A program made the position numbers and the translations under genes. Below the pieces are notes generated by a model. The model saw only the letters and a program-made list of their open reading frames with translations. It ran no database searches and was not told the origin of the DNA. DNA of 64,000 bases from the NCBI GenBank assembly GCA_900208305.1, contig OAPG01000008.1, positions 744,001-808,000 of the forward strand. The letters run 5' to 3'. Source of the stretch: Melanopsichium pennsylvanicum (Eukaryota; Basidiomycota; Ustilaginomycetes; Ustilaginales). This document shows, one piece after another, positions 19,701-29,643 of the stretch (the first letter of the stretch is position 1; every line of letters starts with the position of its first letter).

Positions 19701-22700
19701 TGGTGTTGACGTTAGATAGAGGCAACGACGTAATGCTGTTGCGATGGGCCAAGTCGCTGCTTCCCAGATGGATAGGAACGGACGGCTTCGTTGCTGCTTG
19801 GCCAGCGATGTTGACGGCTTCTTCGGCATCAGAAACATCCCGGCTACTAGAAGAATCTTCTTCGAATTCTCCAGCTCTAGCACGTGGCTGCTGAACCGCA
19901 GCAGAGGGGACTGCAATACGTTCTGGCAATTTGCCCTTGGTTTTCAGGCTAAGACTCCGGCTTGGAGCATCCGTCATCTGCGATTCTGACACCTCAACCT
20001 CTCCTACTTGTGGTGGCAAAGACGATGTATCTTGCATCTGCTTTGCTAGATACTCCAGCCTGCTAGCCTCCATAGCTAGCTTCAAGTCGTCGTCTTCGTC
20101 GTCTTCGGAATCTCCGCCAAGAGTTAAATTAGGCGCACTCGAGGTACTCCGAGCATGAACACTCTTATGCGCGCCCACAAAGACATCAGGATCCCTTGTT
20201 TCTTTTGCCTCAACGAAAGCCCTGTGCTGGGCATCGTCCTCATCACTACTCGAATACTGGTCGAGTGCGTCATCTGTATCTGCCGACTCGCTCGAGGAGT
20301 CTGAATAAGCAGCACCACCGCGCGAACGGCCGAGTGCTAGTGGCGGAGGTGCCTTTGGCAGGGCTTGATCCATGAGCGCCAGGTTCGCGGGATCAGGCAC
20401 CTTTCGAGTAGCACTAGCCTGGCGACGGTGAAATGACGGCTGGTGAGTGAAAGCCCCAGGTATCGTTGCTTCTTCGTCCTCAAACTCGTCGCTGTCAGAA
20501 ACAGGAGGTTGTCGGATGTCTTGCAGCCGTGCAGCAGCCTCTTCCTCGCGCTTTCGGAGCGCATCGAATGCTGCTGCCTCCGCGAGCCACTGTTCGATGG
20601 ACGAATCCGATTCTGCTCCTTCATCATCGTTGTCTATCGCGGGGTGATCGGATGATGCGTCGTTATCTACCTCGTCCATCTCCTTAGCTGCATTGTCGTT
20701 TTCGAGACGCACGGCTGGCTGTGACCCGGTTGCTTCGTCTTCACTCGATGCCGTGCCATGTGTAGCAGGTCTGGGAGCGGAAACGACGTAAAGCGTATCC
20801 TCAGGACGTCGGCTTAGAGGAAGGTGCGAATCGCTGTCGTGTCCTCGAACCAGGTGTCCGTCAGCGCGGCGCGCAACAAGAGAGCTACGAACGCCGCTGA
20901 TGATGCGTTTGTTGCCCGGGACGGGTTGGCTGATTGGAAGCAATGTTGGATTGCGGGGGTCTGAGCTAATTTTGCGGTGGCCAGAGATGCGGCGAGAAGC
21001 GTTCGCTGAAGGACGAACAGAAAATCTGCCTCTCGTTCCGGGTAAAGATGAACCAGATAGCATAGTCGATGCAGCAGACATAGGCGGTAGTCCAAGCCTG
21101 GGCTCGTTGGCGAGCATGAGTCTGCCATCGTCGACAATTTGATAGGGAACAGCACTGTTGGTAGTCGGCTGTTCCCTTAGAGGCGACGGAGCGCTTGAAG
21201 ATTGAGATACAGTGCTGTGGACCTCTGAGGCGCTCGCTCCAGTCATTGCAGGCGCAGTAAGAGTCTGTATGGTGGTGAGCTCGGCTACTGGTGCTGCTGA
21301 AGGCGCTTCTTCCGGCATGACGATCGAGACGACTTGCTGTGTCTCATCTGGGGTCTCTGAGACCATTTCTGCATACGACCTCTCTGTAGTCATCTCTTCG
21401 GCAACGCTCTGTTCCGTCTGCAAAACGCCTTCGGAAACAGCTTGGACCTCTGCCTCCGGCGCCGACTCCGGCTCTGGACTCACTCTGCTCTCGCTCGGCT
21501 GCGCTTCAGATTCAGCCTCTGTTGGCGGCGCAGTCTTTGCACTTGCTGCCGCCGATTCTACCTCAGGCTCTACTTGCTCGCCCTCCGCTGCTTCCATGGC
21601 CGTCTCAGGGTCTTGCGACTGCCTGAGCTTCAGAAGAACGGACCTCTCCCTCGCAACCCTTCTCTGCTGCTCTCTTAACAGTCTCACCTCAAAGGTGAGA
21701 CCATTCCTGATATCTGCCTCCCACGCACGGCGTTCTTCTGTCTCTTGGATGCTTTCGGCATCGCTGGCTGACTCCGAGCCTGATGTCGAGGCACGACTCG
21801 AAGGTGTGCTACCACTTGGATCTCCACCAGTACGGTTGGGAGGAGTGGCTTCGTCCTCGTCATCGCTAACGAAGGGAGGTGGTGGACTATCAGGTATTCT
21901 CGCATGAGGTTGTGGTGCAATCATTTGTGTGTCGTTGACCGCTTCTGAATGCGCTGGTGGATGGGGAGGAGTTGGAGGTCGAGGAGCGCCTTCAGGGAAG
22001 GGTGGTGGAAGGTCGTCTGGGTCTGCTTCTGTGATGTCGTTCCAGACATTTTGTCGATGGATTGAAGTTTGTGGCGGCGCATCAGCGGCTTGTGCGGTGC
22101 TGTCAGATCCAAGATGATTTGGAAGTGTTGCAAAGGCATTATGAGATCCCGTTTGAGTCGCAGGTGCACTCTCTGTGCGTAGCCGCTGCGGTGTTTCGGC
22201 GCTAGTCTGCTGCGCTTGATCAGACGTGGGTGGAACGTGTTGTAGGGGTTCAGCATGGTTGAAGCTCAGTGCGCTTTCGGGGCGACTTGTGCCACTAGCT
22301 CGTGAAGCGGGGCGATAAGAGTCTTCTCGCGCAGCAGATGGGCGCCTTCTGCGTGTTCTCGTTGCTGTAACTGTCTGAGTGGTTAAAGGCCCCGATGATT
22401 GCAGATGCGGCGTAGAAGTCAAGGTTGGCGTTTGGTTGCCAGTATAAGCTCTACGCATGACAACATGTTGCTCTGGCGCTGAGAGTAGGAGCCCAGTGCT
22501 GACTGGAGCATCGTCGAGCGTAGTCTGATATCTGCGGTTCGAATCGAGTAAATTGGAAGAGGAGGCCATGGCGGTGCGGCTTACATTGGATGTTGAAGCA
22601 TTTTGAGTAGAGCCTGCCAGTGCGAGCGCAGCAGCCTGTGCATTAAGAGCTTTCTTTTGACGAACCTTTGCTTTCTTATCTTTGGCGGCCTGTTTGCGTA

Positions 22701-22962
22701 ATAGATTGTCGGGGGCAGTGAGAGTGACTCTACCAAAGTGCGACTCGAGGTTGGTGAGATAGGGTGCATCTGTTGCCTCAACGCCTCTTGCAGCGGCAGC
22801 AGCAGGGTTGGAGGTGGCTGCGGAAGTGGATGCGGCGTGAACGTCGGTGGACCTAGGAAGAAGGGAGCCGGAAGAATGGGCGTGACCGCCAAGATTGTAC
22901 ATGCGCGAGCGGTTTGCAGAGGATCCAGCCGGCGGGTTGCGACTTCGTGATGTTGGTGGCAT
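16765..22962 (-). CDS. Large disordered protein with C-terminal RING-H2 finger (putative E3 ubiquitin ligase)
   Basis: A single open frame of 2065 codons. Only the last 47 residues (2019-2065) form a recognisable domain: CAIC, a 16-residue loop, then NYCGHIFHEEC and finally CPQC. This is a C3H2C3 RING-H2 pattern, so an E3 ubiquitin ligase role is likely by family. The other 2000 residues are rich in Ser, Ala, Pro, Thr, Gln and Glu with polyacidic patches, a poly-Ser run near residue 1840 encoded by GAA/GAT-type trinucleotides (about 17440-17480), and no predicted membrane segment. Short conserved-looking islands include FDLLVAQLERDG and IAATSEQLASL just before the RING. The frame stays open throughout with no splice needed, which supports real coding. 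No specific homologue was recognised; substrate and location are unknown. Confidence 0.8.
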   Translation of the reverse strand: MPPTSRSRNPPAGSSANRSRMYNLGGHAHSSGSLLPRSTDVHAASTSAATSNPAAAAARGVEATDAPYLTNLESHFGRVTLTAPDNLLRKQAAKDKKAKVRQKKALNAQAAALALAGSTQNASTSNVSRTAMASSSNLLDSNRRYQTTLDDAPVSTGLLLSAPEQHVVMRRAYTGNQTPTLTSTPHLQSSGPLTTQTVTATRTRRRRPSAAREDSYRPASRASGTSRPESALSFNHAEPLQHVPPTSDQAQQTSAETPQRLRTESAPATQTGSHNAFATLPNHLGSDSTAQAADAPPQTSIHRQNVWNDITEADPDDLPPPFPEGAPRPPTPPHPPAHSEAVNDTQMIAPQPHARIPDSPPPPFVSDDEDEATPPNRTGGDPSGSTPSSRASTSGSESASDAESIQETEERRAWEADIRNGLTFEVRLLREQQRRVARERSVLLKLRQSQDPETAMEAAEGEQVEPEVESAAASAKTAPPTEAESEAQPSESRVSPEPESAPEAEVQAVSEGVLQTEQSVAEEMTTERSYAEMVSETPDETQQVVSIVMPEEAPSAAPVAELTTIQTLTAPAMTGASASEVHSTVSQSSSAPSPLREQPTTNSAVPYQIVDDGRLMLANEPRLGLPPMSAASTMLSGSSLPGTRGRFSVRPSANASRRISGHRKISSDPRNPTLLPISQPVPGNKRIISGVRSSLVARRADGHLVRGHDSDSHLPLSRRPEDTLYVVSAPRPATHGTASSEDEATGSQPAVRLENDNAAKEMDEVDNDASSDHPAIDNDDEGAESDSSIEQWLAEAAAFDALRKREEEAAARLQDIRQPPVSDSDEFEDEEATIPGAFTHQPSFHRRQASATRKVPDPANLALMDQALPKAPPPLALGRSRGGAAYSDSSSESADTDDALDQYSSSDEDDAQHRAFVEAKETRDPDVFVGAHKSVHARSTSSAPNLTLGGDSEDDEDDDLKLAMEASRLEYLAKQMQDTSSLPPQVGEVEVSESQMTDAPSRSLSLKTKGKLPERIAVPSAAVQQPRARAGEFEEDSSSSRDVSDAEEAVNIAGQAATKPSVPIHLGSSDLAHRNSITSLPLSNVNTRRTSLDPLLQPLGYGPLPRNDVGNRLKGLFGQPLVAISPGQASSGLQANALPVTALVTQTSPATAEARRSLKTSREASTLSTQDPPPSPAAVAKPEVVTSPEPLTRTATPASARTVSLLRQSSSGDRSCAEAAKPSSSLAVPPEQRARDEALAQIAHLNASTARQDSLAALERLLTKTGRPTSMLPSHISHAELGRPQLAPNAVSSTESQSSTSGQQDTVTALDQPPTAPPAGTNNSLSRTGAINRTSRLPPTPPSTLSRAASIATDRPVSFVNPRSSAAPLPRGRLPAITDATRHFPPSASASAANPPPGVAPSWFSYIPSEERVKLPQPLEPHRMNSTRTPGSRVSAMIEKFETPREQGDGRSPSPTKRVDFSTSYRGGGTRSSSNRSNATGNDEGRDSDGAAEPAVFQRFSRNKETDGPSVNITQRRPPPPPPSLPRRPDTNPFEQSHSLGESPSAQPLSRPSSASMEALARQIDEATSAWTSASLQGSTTQSEGNSTSTPLRGVPSVSVSASYTIAPGSSGILRSPRTLAMDTLIGREYSDGATTPPMRPPKSPHITPEQIVARSSRTGLGASIAAGQAAAFARRNGSHSNCPSIDAGSTREMSASSRYHWARDSNGTDQNISQQTAISPRRLPTLPASVMMLPNQGLGIGVEQAAAMGRSNLPTPPPLPTRPLKDRNWSDLGNLSSASSVVNSRALPSTPIKQVAEASVARSSFASSFTPSNSRDVLLEQLHSNGSCSSSSSSSSSSSSWQDGTREGGTSNWNGVAAINRPVASRSSSDTTNAVAGRSSDTLKDSRNGLTASTPEPEKVPSSHAQLSSSTATSSATSPLTRQPQSTSNSTTSAPRREPSLGLTDFDLLVAQLERDGTHYDQISAISEFLGPAKPIAATSEQLASLSVGLIECDSRRVTKQGKVKQKLSCVGVRVDKCAICLSQFKETQRAVLLNYCGHIFHEECMVRLLKVTNVCPQCRAPAF

Positions 22963-23796
22963 CTTGACTATGAGACATGCCGTGCGACACTTGCTGCGTT
23001 GATGTTGCCCTCGTCACCGCTAGATAGTGTGATTGAAGCGATTAGCGAATCATACGATGGGCAGCGATGAGGATGTGTTGCTGCTGAATGGAAATGAGAC
23101 TGCGGACAAGAGCCAAAAAGGGGTCGTAAGAGCCGTCAAAATTTGGGAGCAGGAAATGATGGATCTCAGCCTGCTTGGGTATATGATGTGATATGATATG
23201 ATGTGATATGATATGATATGATATGATATGATATGATATGAAAGTGCAAGAATATGAATCGAGATGATGGATCGTTGTGTCAAGGATCTCAATGGAAAAG
23301 CAGCGTTCTTGGCAGACACTGAGAGCCTGCCTTTAAAATTGCAACAACGTCACTCACTGTGATGCACGCACGAGACGCGATTTGTGACAACTGACGTGCG
23401 TCTATTATTATACAGTAAATTTGATATTTTGGTCTCTCATCCATCTCTTAAGCACGTCGGCAACGTTGACAACCTCTCAGGCGCTCTTTGCATTGTTCGG
23501 ACAGCAATCGTATGGCAATCAGCATGTCCAGCATCCAATATGCACTATTCCATTTACTCAGGTCGACAAACTCAGTGTGAGCGTACATGTACCCTGTTCC
23601 AGAACTCATCGTCTCGAATAAGGGAGACAAGCAATCAACACTACTCTTCAATTACTGACATGGTTGCTGCAAGCAGGCACAATCTTCCTTCCTATCGGTA
23701 TAGCAGAATGGAAGAAAGGGGGGACACTTTCGGTACAAATACAAGTTGGTCAGGCATACTGAATCCACAACAACATCAAGCGCAGCGCGTGATTCA
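22963..23796. promoter_or_regulatory. RING-gene promoter side and PEX13 3' region
   Basis: No gene in 834 bases. It carries a 60-base ATATG pentamer array (listed separately) about 220 bases upstream of the RING-protein start, and a TACAGTAAATTTG motif near 23412-23424. Confidence 0.55.
23181..23240. repeat. Pentanucleotide array (ATATG)x12
   Basis: Twelve consecutive 5-bp units read directly from the sequence; ten are ATATG and two are ATGTG (ending at 23190 and 23205). It sits in the putative promoter of the large RING protein. Confidence 0.95.
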
Positions 23797-25137
23797 TCAT
23801 GTTGCTTTCACCGCCGCAGGCTTTGCTGGGGCTACCTTTTCCGACGCTTCGGCAGTCTTGGTTGTTGTTGAAGCTGGAGTTGCCGCCGAAGCCTTCGCCG
23901 CTCTCTCCTTGGCCGACTCCAAGGATTCGACGTAGGTACTAGGGAACCATCCAATCCTTCCATCCCTCGTCCTGCCTCTCCACCAAGCGCTTTCGGACCC
24001 AGTCTGTGGATCGTGTTTGCTCAATACCGCAACAATATCGTTAGGTTGCAAGCTCAATTCGAGTGGGTCTGCAGCTGGGTATGCATACAGTGCCCTCACA
24101 AACGTGAGCTTGGAAGGATCAATCACTTGCCCGTTTTCGTTGGCCGAGATCATGCCTCCGCCATGTTGACCTGGCAGCATGCCTGCTTGACCTGGATTCT
24201 GACCCTGCTGCTCAAGTCGTTGGCGTTCGGCTTCTTGCTTTGCTGTGATGAAGCGTACGAGCTTACCCATGAGGTACGGCAATCCGATGACCGCCATGAA
24301 GAACACGATCAACGGGCGTTTGCTGGGACGTGCTGCTTTGCCCGGTTGGCCACTGGCACCGTGCGCTGCAAACTCTTTGAACTCCCTAGCATCGAGCTCC
24401 ACTGCTGGTGCCTTGCCAACAAGTCGCAGTCCGAGATTCTTAAGATACCGCGCGAGGGCAAAGATGCTTAGTACTTGACCCAAATAGTTTCGCAGAGAGG
24501 CGAACTGATCTGCCACACCCACCATGGCGAAAAAGCTGCTATGTGTGGCCATGAACGTACTCTCCAGCATCTGAGCAAATCCACCAAACGCGCCGACGAT
24601 GGAAGAGATGAGTTCGAATGTGGCTTGGGTACCAGCTTCCATGCGTTGGGTGAGAGATACATCTCCAGGTTGACCGGGCATGCCAGGCATACCCCCCATG
24701 CCCATGCCCATTCCCATGCCCATTCCATATCCGCCACCGTATCCTCCATATCCTCCATAGCCTCCATATCCGCCGTAGCTTCCGTAGCCACTGTAGCCTC
24801 CCATGCCGCCCATGCCTCCCATGCCGCCGTAACGCGAGTAAGGCGATGCGTAAGACGTGCCGTAGGTAGAGCCGATACCGCCGTATGTCGAGCCGAGCCC
24901 ACCGACAGTGCTACGATAAGGAGAGTTGTATGCGGATGTGCCGTATGCAGAGGAAGCCATTGTGCCGGTATTGGAGAGCGTGGATGGACGTTCAGGCAAC
25001 GTTGGTCCAGATGAGGCGGTTGTGAGGGCGGATGAATACGAATCCGTGGTGGAGTTGGAAGCCAAGTCAGCGGCTGCACCAGCACCTGCCTCTGCACCTG
25101 CTCCGGTACGTTCCCAAGGCTTCGGTGGGGATGGCAT
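23797..25137 (-). CDS. PEX13: Peroxin 13, peroxisomal membrane docking protein with SH3 domain
   Basis: Component of the peroxisomal import docking complex with Pex14; it binds the cargo receptors Pex5 and Pex7. The 446-residue protein starts MPSPPKPWER, the short Pro/Trp motif seen at Pex13 N-termini. Residues 60-160 are a low-complexity Gly/Tyr/Met region (YGG and MG repeats), a permeable-barrier-like feature of this family. The conserved Pex13 core spans about 165-300 (LTQRMEAGTQATFELISS, then FAQMLESTFMATHSSFFAMVGVADQ) and includes a hydrophobic segment at about 275-292. The C-terminal SH3 domain is at about 347-407 with ALYAYPA, WWRGR and GWFPSTYV. An Ala/Lys/Thr-rich tail of about 40 residues follows. 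The start is the first ATG, and no intron is evident. Confidence 0.94.
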   Translation of the reverse strand: MPSPPKPWERTGAGAEAGAGAAADLASNSTTDSYSSALTTASSGPTLPERPSTLSNTGTMASSAYGTSAYNSPYRSTVGGLGSTYGGIGSTYGTSYASPYSRYGGMGGMGGMGGYSGYGSYGGYGGYGGYGGYGGGYGMGMGMGMGMGGMPGMPGQPGDVSLTQRMEAGTQATFELISSIVGAFGGFAQMLESTFMATHSSFFAMVGVADQFASLRNYLGQVLSIFALARYLKNLGLRLVGKAPAVELDAREFKEFAAHGASGQPGKAARPSKRPLIVFFMAVIGLPYLMGKLVRFITAKQEAERQRLEQQGQNPGQAGMLPGQHGGGMISANENGQVIDPSKLTFVRALYAYPAADPLELSLQPNDIVAVLSKHDPQTGSESAWWRGRTRDGRIGWFPSTYVESLESAKERAAKASAATPASTTTKTAEASEKVAPAKPAAVKAT

Positions 25138-26143
25138 CAGACCAAAATTCCAGATCTAGGTTGATATCTGTGTAAGAGCAAGAGTGGGTAGAAGTCCGAG
25201 ATATGCGATTTGAGAGCTTCGATGTGCGGCGATGTGCGGTTGGAAGCAATTAGATGGTTGTTTGGATGAAAGTGTGACAGAAGGGGATATGATGATGATC
25301 ACGAATAGTAAATGCAAGCCTTAGACGGGTTGGAGATGAAGGTCGAACAAAATAAAAATAGAGAGGATGAGTGTGGGGATGTGAGGCGGCAGGCGAGAGA
25401 GAGCCAAGCAACCGAGGCTGCCAATTTCGCGCCTCACTCGATGGCTCTGCTCTGCTCTCCTACCACTCTGCGCTCCGGGTACTCAACTACCAACCTCGCG
25501 CAAAAAGTGCTTCAATTTCAAGCCGGTGGAATTTGATTTATCCAATCTTAACAATGTTAGAGCGGCATTGAAACATAGAATTTGTTTTCGGCCGGATTTG
25601 GCAAGGAACGACGGTGCACATGATAGCCAACCGGTGCTGCACGACCGTTCCACACGCAACTCGCTCAGCACCCTACAATGCCGATGCTCTTTCTACCAAC
25701 ACCACTTGTTTGCATTCATACCTTCACGTGGCCACAGCAACACCAACAACTGTCAACATTTAGCGGGGCACGAAACATACATCTTAGTATAGCACTTATC
25801 AAAGACGACTTCGATTCGGCCAGATACACAGACTTTGTTGTTCAACGTTGGGAGGATGATCCCGCGGAGCTGAACGTACCTCATCATAACGTGCTCTCTG
25901 TCACGTCTCTCATTCGACCAGCGCAAGCTTCCATCGTAAAACCCGGTAGAACGTCAGAACACAACATCGCATAGCAACGACGCCAACCTATTTCGAATCG
26001 TTCCAGTGGTAAGGTCCCTGTCGCCCTGTCTCGTTTGGCCTGTATCGTGTGGCTCGGCTCAAGCAGCACGTCGTCAACGCTGCTGTCGCTAACATCTTCA
26101 GCCTACACAAAAGCTTGGCGCGGTACAAGCCAATCTCAACATC
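25138..26143. promoter_or_regulatory. Divergent promoter region, PEX13 / PAC1
   Basis: A 1-kb gap between the two start codons. It is mixed-composition DNA with no long open frame that looks coding and no recognised element. Confidence 0.5.
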
Positions 26144-27505
26144 ATGAGCTCAATCGCTACTTCGATACTTAGCGAAAAGCAGAAAGACGAACTACACAAA
26201 AGTATCCTCGACTACCTACGCACCAACAATCTTCACTCGTCCTACGCTGCTCTCGCCGCCGAAACGGGTTTGACCGAGTTCACTCCAGATCCTAAAGCCA
26301 AATATGCTGGTCTTCTTGAACGCAAATGGACGTCTGTTGTTCGTCTACAGAAGAAATTGATGGAGGTCGAATCAACTCTCGCCCAAGTGAAAGAAGAGTT
26401 GGCCTCTGCACCCTCTGCAAAGCGCTTGGCTTCCTTGGACGATTGGACACCTCGAACATCTGCAAAGCATACCATGCAGGGTCACAGGCTTCCCGTCACA
26501 AAGGGCTCTTTCCATCCTGTGTTCAGTCAAGTGGCAACGGCGTCAGAGGACACAACAATCAAACTTTGGGATTGGGAAACGGGCGAGTTCGAACGGACGT
26601 TGAAGGGACATACTAAGGCGGTCAATGACGTCGACTTTGATTCAAAGGGAAATTACCTCGTGTCTTGCAGCAGTGATTTAAGCATTAAGGTTTGGGATTC
26701 CAACAACGATTACAGGAACACAAAGACTCTGCATGGTCATGATCACAGTGTATCCAGTGTGAAGTTTTTGCCAGGGGATGACCACGTGGTTAGTGCAAGT
26801 AGGGACAAGCTCATCAAGATTTGGGAATTTGCAACTGGGTTCTGCACAAAGACGCTTCATGGGCATTCGGAGTGGGTGAGATCAGCGATACCTAGCGATG
26901 ACGGAAAGTGGCTGGTTTCGTGTTCAACCGATCAGACTTGTCGTATTTGGGATTTGGGTACGGGCGAGACAAAAGTGGAGTTGAGGGGGCACGAGCATGT
27001 TGTTGAATGTGCGATATTTGCTCCTACGACGGCGTATGCAGCGATACGGGAACTCTTAGGTATCACACCGCCAAAGAATGATCCATCAGCAAATGCTCCG
27101 GGACAATTTGTTGCATCCGCTTCGAGGGATAAGACGATTCGGTTATGGGATTCGGCAGGACAAGTTTTGAAAATTTTGGTTGGTCATGACAATTGGGTGA
27201 GAGGATTGACGTTTAGTTCGAATGGCAAGTACCTTGTGAGTGTATCTGATGATAAGACGATGAGGGTGTGGGATTTGAAGATGGGTCGGTGTATTAGGAC
27301 GATTGATGCCCATGAGCATTTTTGTACGAGTGTAGCGTGGGGTAGGGCCAAGGTGGAAGGCGGTACAATTCCACCTGCTCATCAGGATGGTGATGCGAGT
27401 GCGTCTCATCGTGGCATTCTTCGTTCCAGCGTGTATGAGAGTAAGACTGTCAATGTCGTTCTTACCACAAGCGTCGATCTTAGTGTCAAGGTCTGGTCTC
27501 CGTAG
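26144..27505 (+). CDS. PAC1: Nuclear distribution protein PAC1/LIS1, dynein regulator
   Basis: LIS1 orthologue, which regulates cytoplasmic dynein at microtubule plus ends and is needed for nuclear migration and vesicle transport. The 453-residue product has an N-terminal LisH dimerisation motif at about residues 10-42 ([21 protein letters not shown]), a short coiled coil at about 65-90, then seven WD40 repeats from about 107 to the end. Repeat units are easy to see: [54 protein letters not shown] and LSVKVWSP. The length (about 410-450) fits the family. The insertion between repeats five and six ([15 protein letters not shown]) and the one before the last repeat are typical of fungal LIS1. 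The start is the first ATG, and no intron is seen. A (CA)16 tract follows in the 3' region. Confidence 0.95.
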   Translation: MSSIATSILSEKQKDELHKSILDYLRTNNLHSSYAALAAETGLTEFTPDPKAKYAGLLERKWTSVVRLQKKLMEVESTLAQVKEELASAPSAKRLASLDDWTPRTSAKHTMQGHRLPVTKGSFHPVFSQVATASEDTTIKLWDWETGEFERTLKGHTKAVNDVDFDSKGNYLVSCSSDLSIKVWDSNNDYRNTKTLHGHDHSVSSVKFLPGDDHVVSASRDKLIKIWEFATGFCTKTLHGHSEWVRSAIPSDDGKWLVSCSTDQTCRIWDLGTGETKVELRGHEHVVECAIFAPTTAYAAIRELLGITPPKNDPSANAPGQFVASASRDKTIRLWDSAGQVLKILVGHDNWVRGLTFSSNGKYLVSVSDDKTMRVWDLKMGRCIRTIDAHEHFCTSVAWGRAKVEGGTIPPAHQDGDASASHRGILRSSVYESKTVNVVLTTSVDLSVKVWSP

Positions 27506-27562
27506 TTCGCATTCAATCTAACCACACTTTTATCCTTTTTTTGATTCTCTCTCTCTCTTTGA

Positions 27563-27600
<38 letters not shown>

Positions 27601-27849
27601 GCCCTTTGAAATTGCTCTCACTCCTTTCATACGTATTTTCAATGCACTCATTAATTTTTCAGATACAATCTCATTCAAAAGGCCCTGACATACAGTTAAA
27701 CACCTAACAGGACAACAAGAATGTGGTATCAAAGAGTAACATTAATGTTCGCCAAACCGTGTCCTTTCGAGATACTCGCTGCTACGAGTCTGCGAAGTAT
27801 TACAGCGAACCCGTCCGTTTGCAAAGGATTTGCGACGTCTATAAACGCT
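27506..27849. other. Convergent intergenic region, PAC1 / flavodoxin-like, with (CA)16
   Basis: A 344-base gap between two 3' ends with no gene. It has a CT-rich stretch, then a (CA)16 microsatellite at 27567-27598. Confidence 0.7.
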
Positions 27850-28470
27850 TTAAGCGGACTTGCCCTTGACGTACGTGTTGACGACGTTAGCAAAGTGCTC
27901 GCCCTGAGACTTGGCAACAGCGAGGTCAATATCGATGGGCTGACGGCTGCCGTCGCCGCCAGCAATGGTACCAGCACCGTAAGCCGAGATGCCGTGGATC
28001 TCACTGAGGTTGGTTTGCTGAGAGAAGTCCCTATAACCGTGTGGCACATAGTTGATACCATGATGAATGAAGAAGGGGATAGTGGTGAGGTGCGTGGTCT
28101 CGTTACCTCCGTGCTGCGAGGCAGTTGAGGTGAAGGTAGCACCGAACTTGCCGACCAGTGCACCAGAGGCCCAGAGACCACCGGTCTTGTCAAAGAAGGC
28201 GGAAACCTGAGCGGGAGCCCGACCGTATCGAGTAGGGAAACCGAAGATGAAACCATCGTACTCCTTGAGGAGATCAGGCGTGATAGCGGGCAGGGACTTG
28301 AGGGGTTCCTTGTTGGCGTGCATCTTAGCAAGCACCTCTTCGGAGAGCGTCTCTTCGAACTGGTAGGCATCCACCTGAGCACCTGTGGATTTAGCTCCTT
28401 CAATCACCTTGTGCGATAGCGAGGCCACGTGGCCGTACATGGAGAAGACGACAACAGCAATCTTGGACAT
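27850..28470 (-). CDS. WrbA-type flavodoxin-like NAD(P)H:quinone oxidoreductase (Pst2/Ycp4 family)
   Basis: FMN-binding flavoprotein that reduces quinones by two electrons, protecting against redox-cycling quinones. In yeast the family (Pst2, Rfs1, Ycp4) sits at eisosomes or the plasma membrane; location here is unknown. The 206-residue protein shows the FMN-phosphate loop after the first strand (VVFSMYGHVASL, 8-19), the WrbA signature FGFPTRYGRAPAQVSAFFDKTGGLW (77-100, the isoalloxazine loop), and FTSTASQHGGNETT (113-126). The length matches the family (about 200). The upstream frame is open 38 codons from a TTG in a proline-rich stretch with no ATG, so 28470 is used as start. Confidence 0.93.
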   Translation of the reverse strand: MSKIAVVVFSMYGHVASLSHKVIEGAKSTGAQVDAYQFEETLSEEVLAKMHANKEPLKSLPAITPDLLKEYDGFIFGFPTRYGRAPAQVSAFFDKTGGLWASGALVGKFGATFTSTASQHGGNETTHLTTIPFFIHHGINYVPHGYRDFSQQTNLSEIHGISAYGAGTIAGGDGSRQPIDIDLAVAKSQGEHFANVVNTYVKGKSA

Positions 28471-29643
28471 TTTAACGGGGGCAGCGGGGGTCTGGTTGTT
28501 CTGAGTTCTGGGAGGAGGAGGTGGAGGAATTGGACTTGGTGGAAAGGTTGGAGAACTTTCGCAGCAAAGCAGATATTGAAGCAAAAGCCGAAAGAGATGG
28601 TGTTGGTGTGATGGAATGAATTTGAGGTATGGGCAGAAAGGAGCTCAGTATGTATGCCTTGGTGGACAATCGAGTCGGTGCTCATTGGAGTAGCCAGGCT
28701 ACAGCTTCCGGGCTAACCACACGCTGGGGCCACCCAGTTGGATGAAGCAAAAAGGAAGTCATACTGTGAGCGGAGGCGATTCAAGCACGGTCCACCCCCA
28801 TTCGAAGCCAGAATAACGAGTTTATTTATCAACAAGAGCGAAATGATTGTATTCGTGATTGTTGTGTGTCTTTTCGCTATTCTTGGCTGTGAGCAGTGTG
28901 AACGAGAGGGAGAGATACAGAGAATAATTGTGACTGCCTTTGCGTGCATATCGCACCTATCGAGGAAAATTGAAAACAAAAAAGCAGCCACTAGAACAGT
29001 CAAGTATACATAGGTCTTACGGAGCTAAGGGTCGGGGCTACGGATTTTGTCTTTATTTTATTTATTTAAAATTAATTTATCCAAGATAAAGACCAAGTGT
29101 CAAATGTCCACACTGAGTGAAAATGGACGATAAGACTCGAATCACATCTTGATCAAGACAAAAGAGGTGCGACAGAGTAAAATCACACCAAGTCACAATT
29201 TCGTGCAGTGAGAAGAAAGCTCTCGCTTACCGCCAACACAGAGAAGCCCAAGTCTCGAAAAGGAAACAAGATTCGTCAGCACGTCTTTGATCTTGACCCC
29301 GAACCCTTTGCTGGCTTGCCTGGATTCGAAAGGTAATTGTGAATGAGCTGATCTTTCCGCTCAGTGACCCGATTCAAAAATCTAACGCGAGACACTTTTT
29401 CGCACGGACTTTTCTTCAGAGGGCTCACTTGTCGCTGCCAGAGCAGCCTCGCGAAGCGGCGGCATCTAACACTCACACTCACACTCACGCTCACACTCAA
29501 ACAGGCACAAGCTCTAGCAATTCATAGCAAGAAGAGTCTGCGCTCATGTTCGGCTTAAAATGCATGTATTGCGGCTTCTATCCACGCTGGTGGAGGCCAG
29601 AATTAGCTTTTTGGGAATGTGTAGAATCTTGAAAGCCTAGCGT
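28471..29643. promoter_or_regulatory. Flavodoxin-like gene promoter and GlyRS 3' region
   Basis: A 1.2-kb gap with no supported gene. A T-rich/A-rich block lies at 29048-29085, and a short (ACTCAC)n-type tract at 29470-29498. Confidence 0.55.

Noticed and set aside
19136..19894. Plus-strand open frame of 252 codons
   Set aside because: Antisense to the RING protein; no domain.
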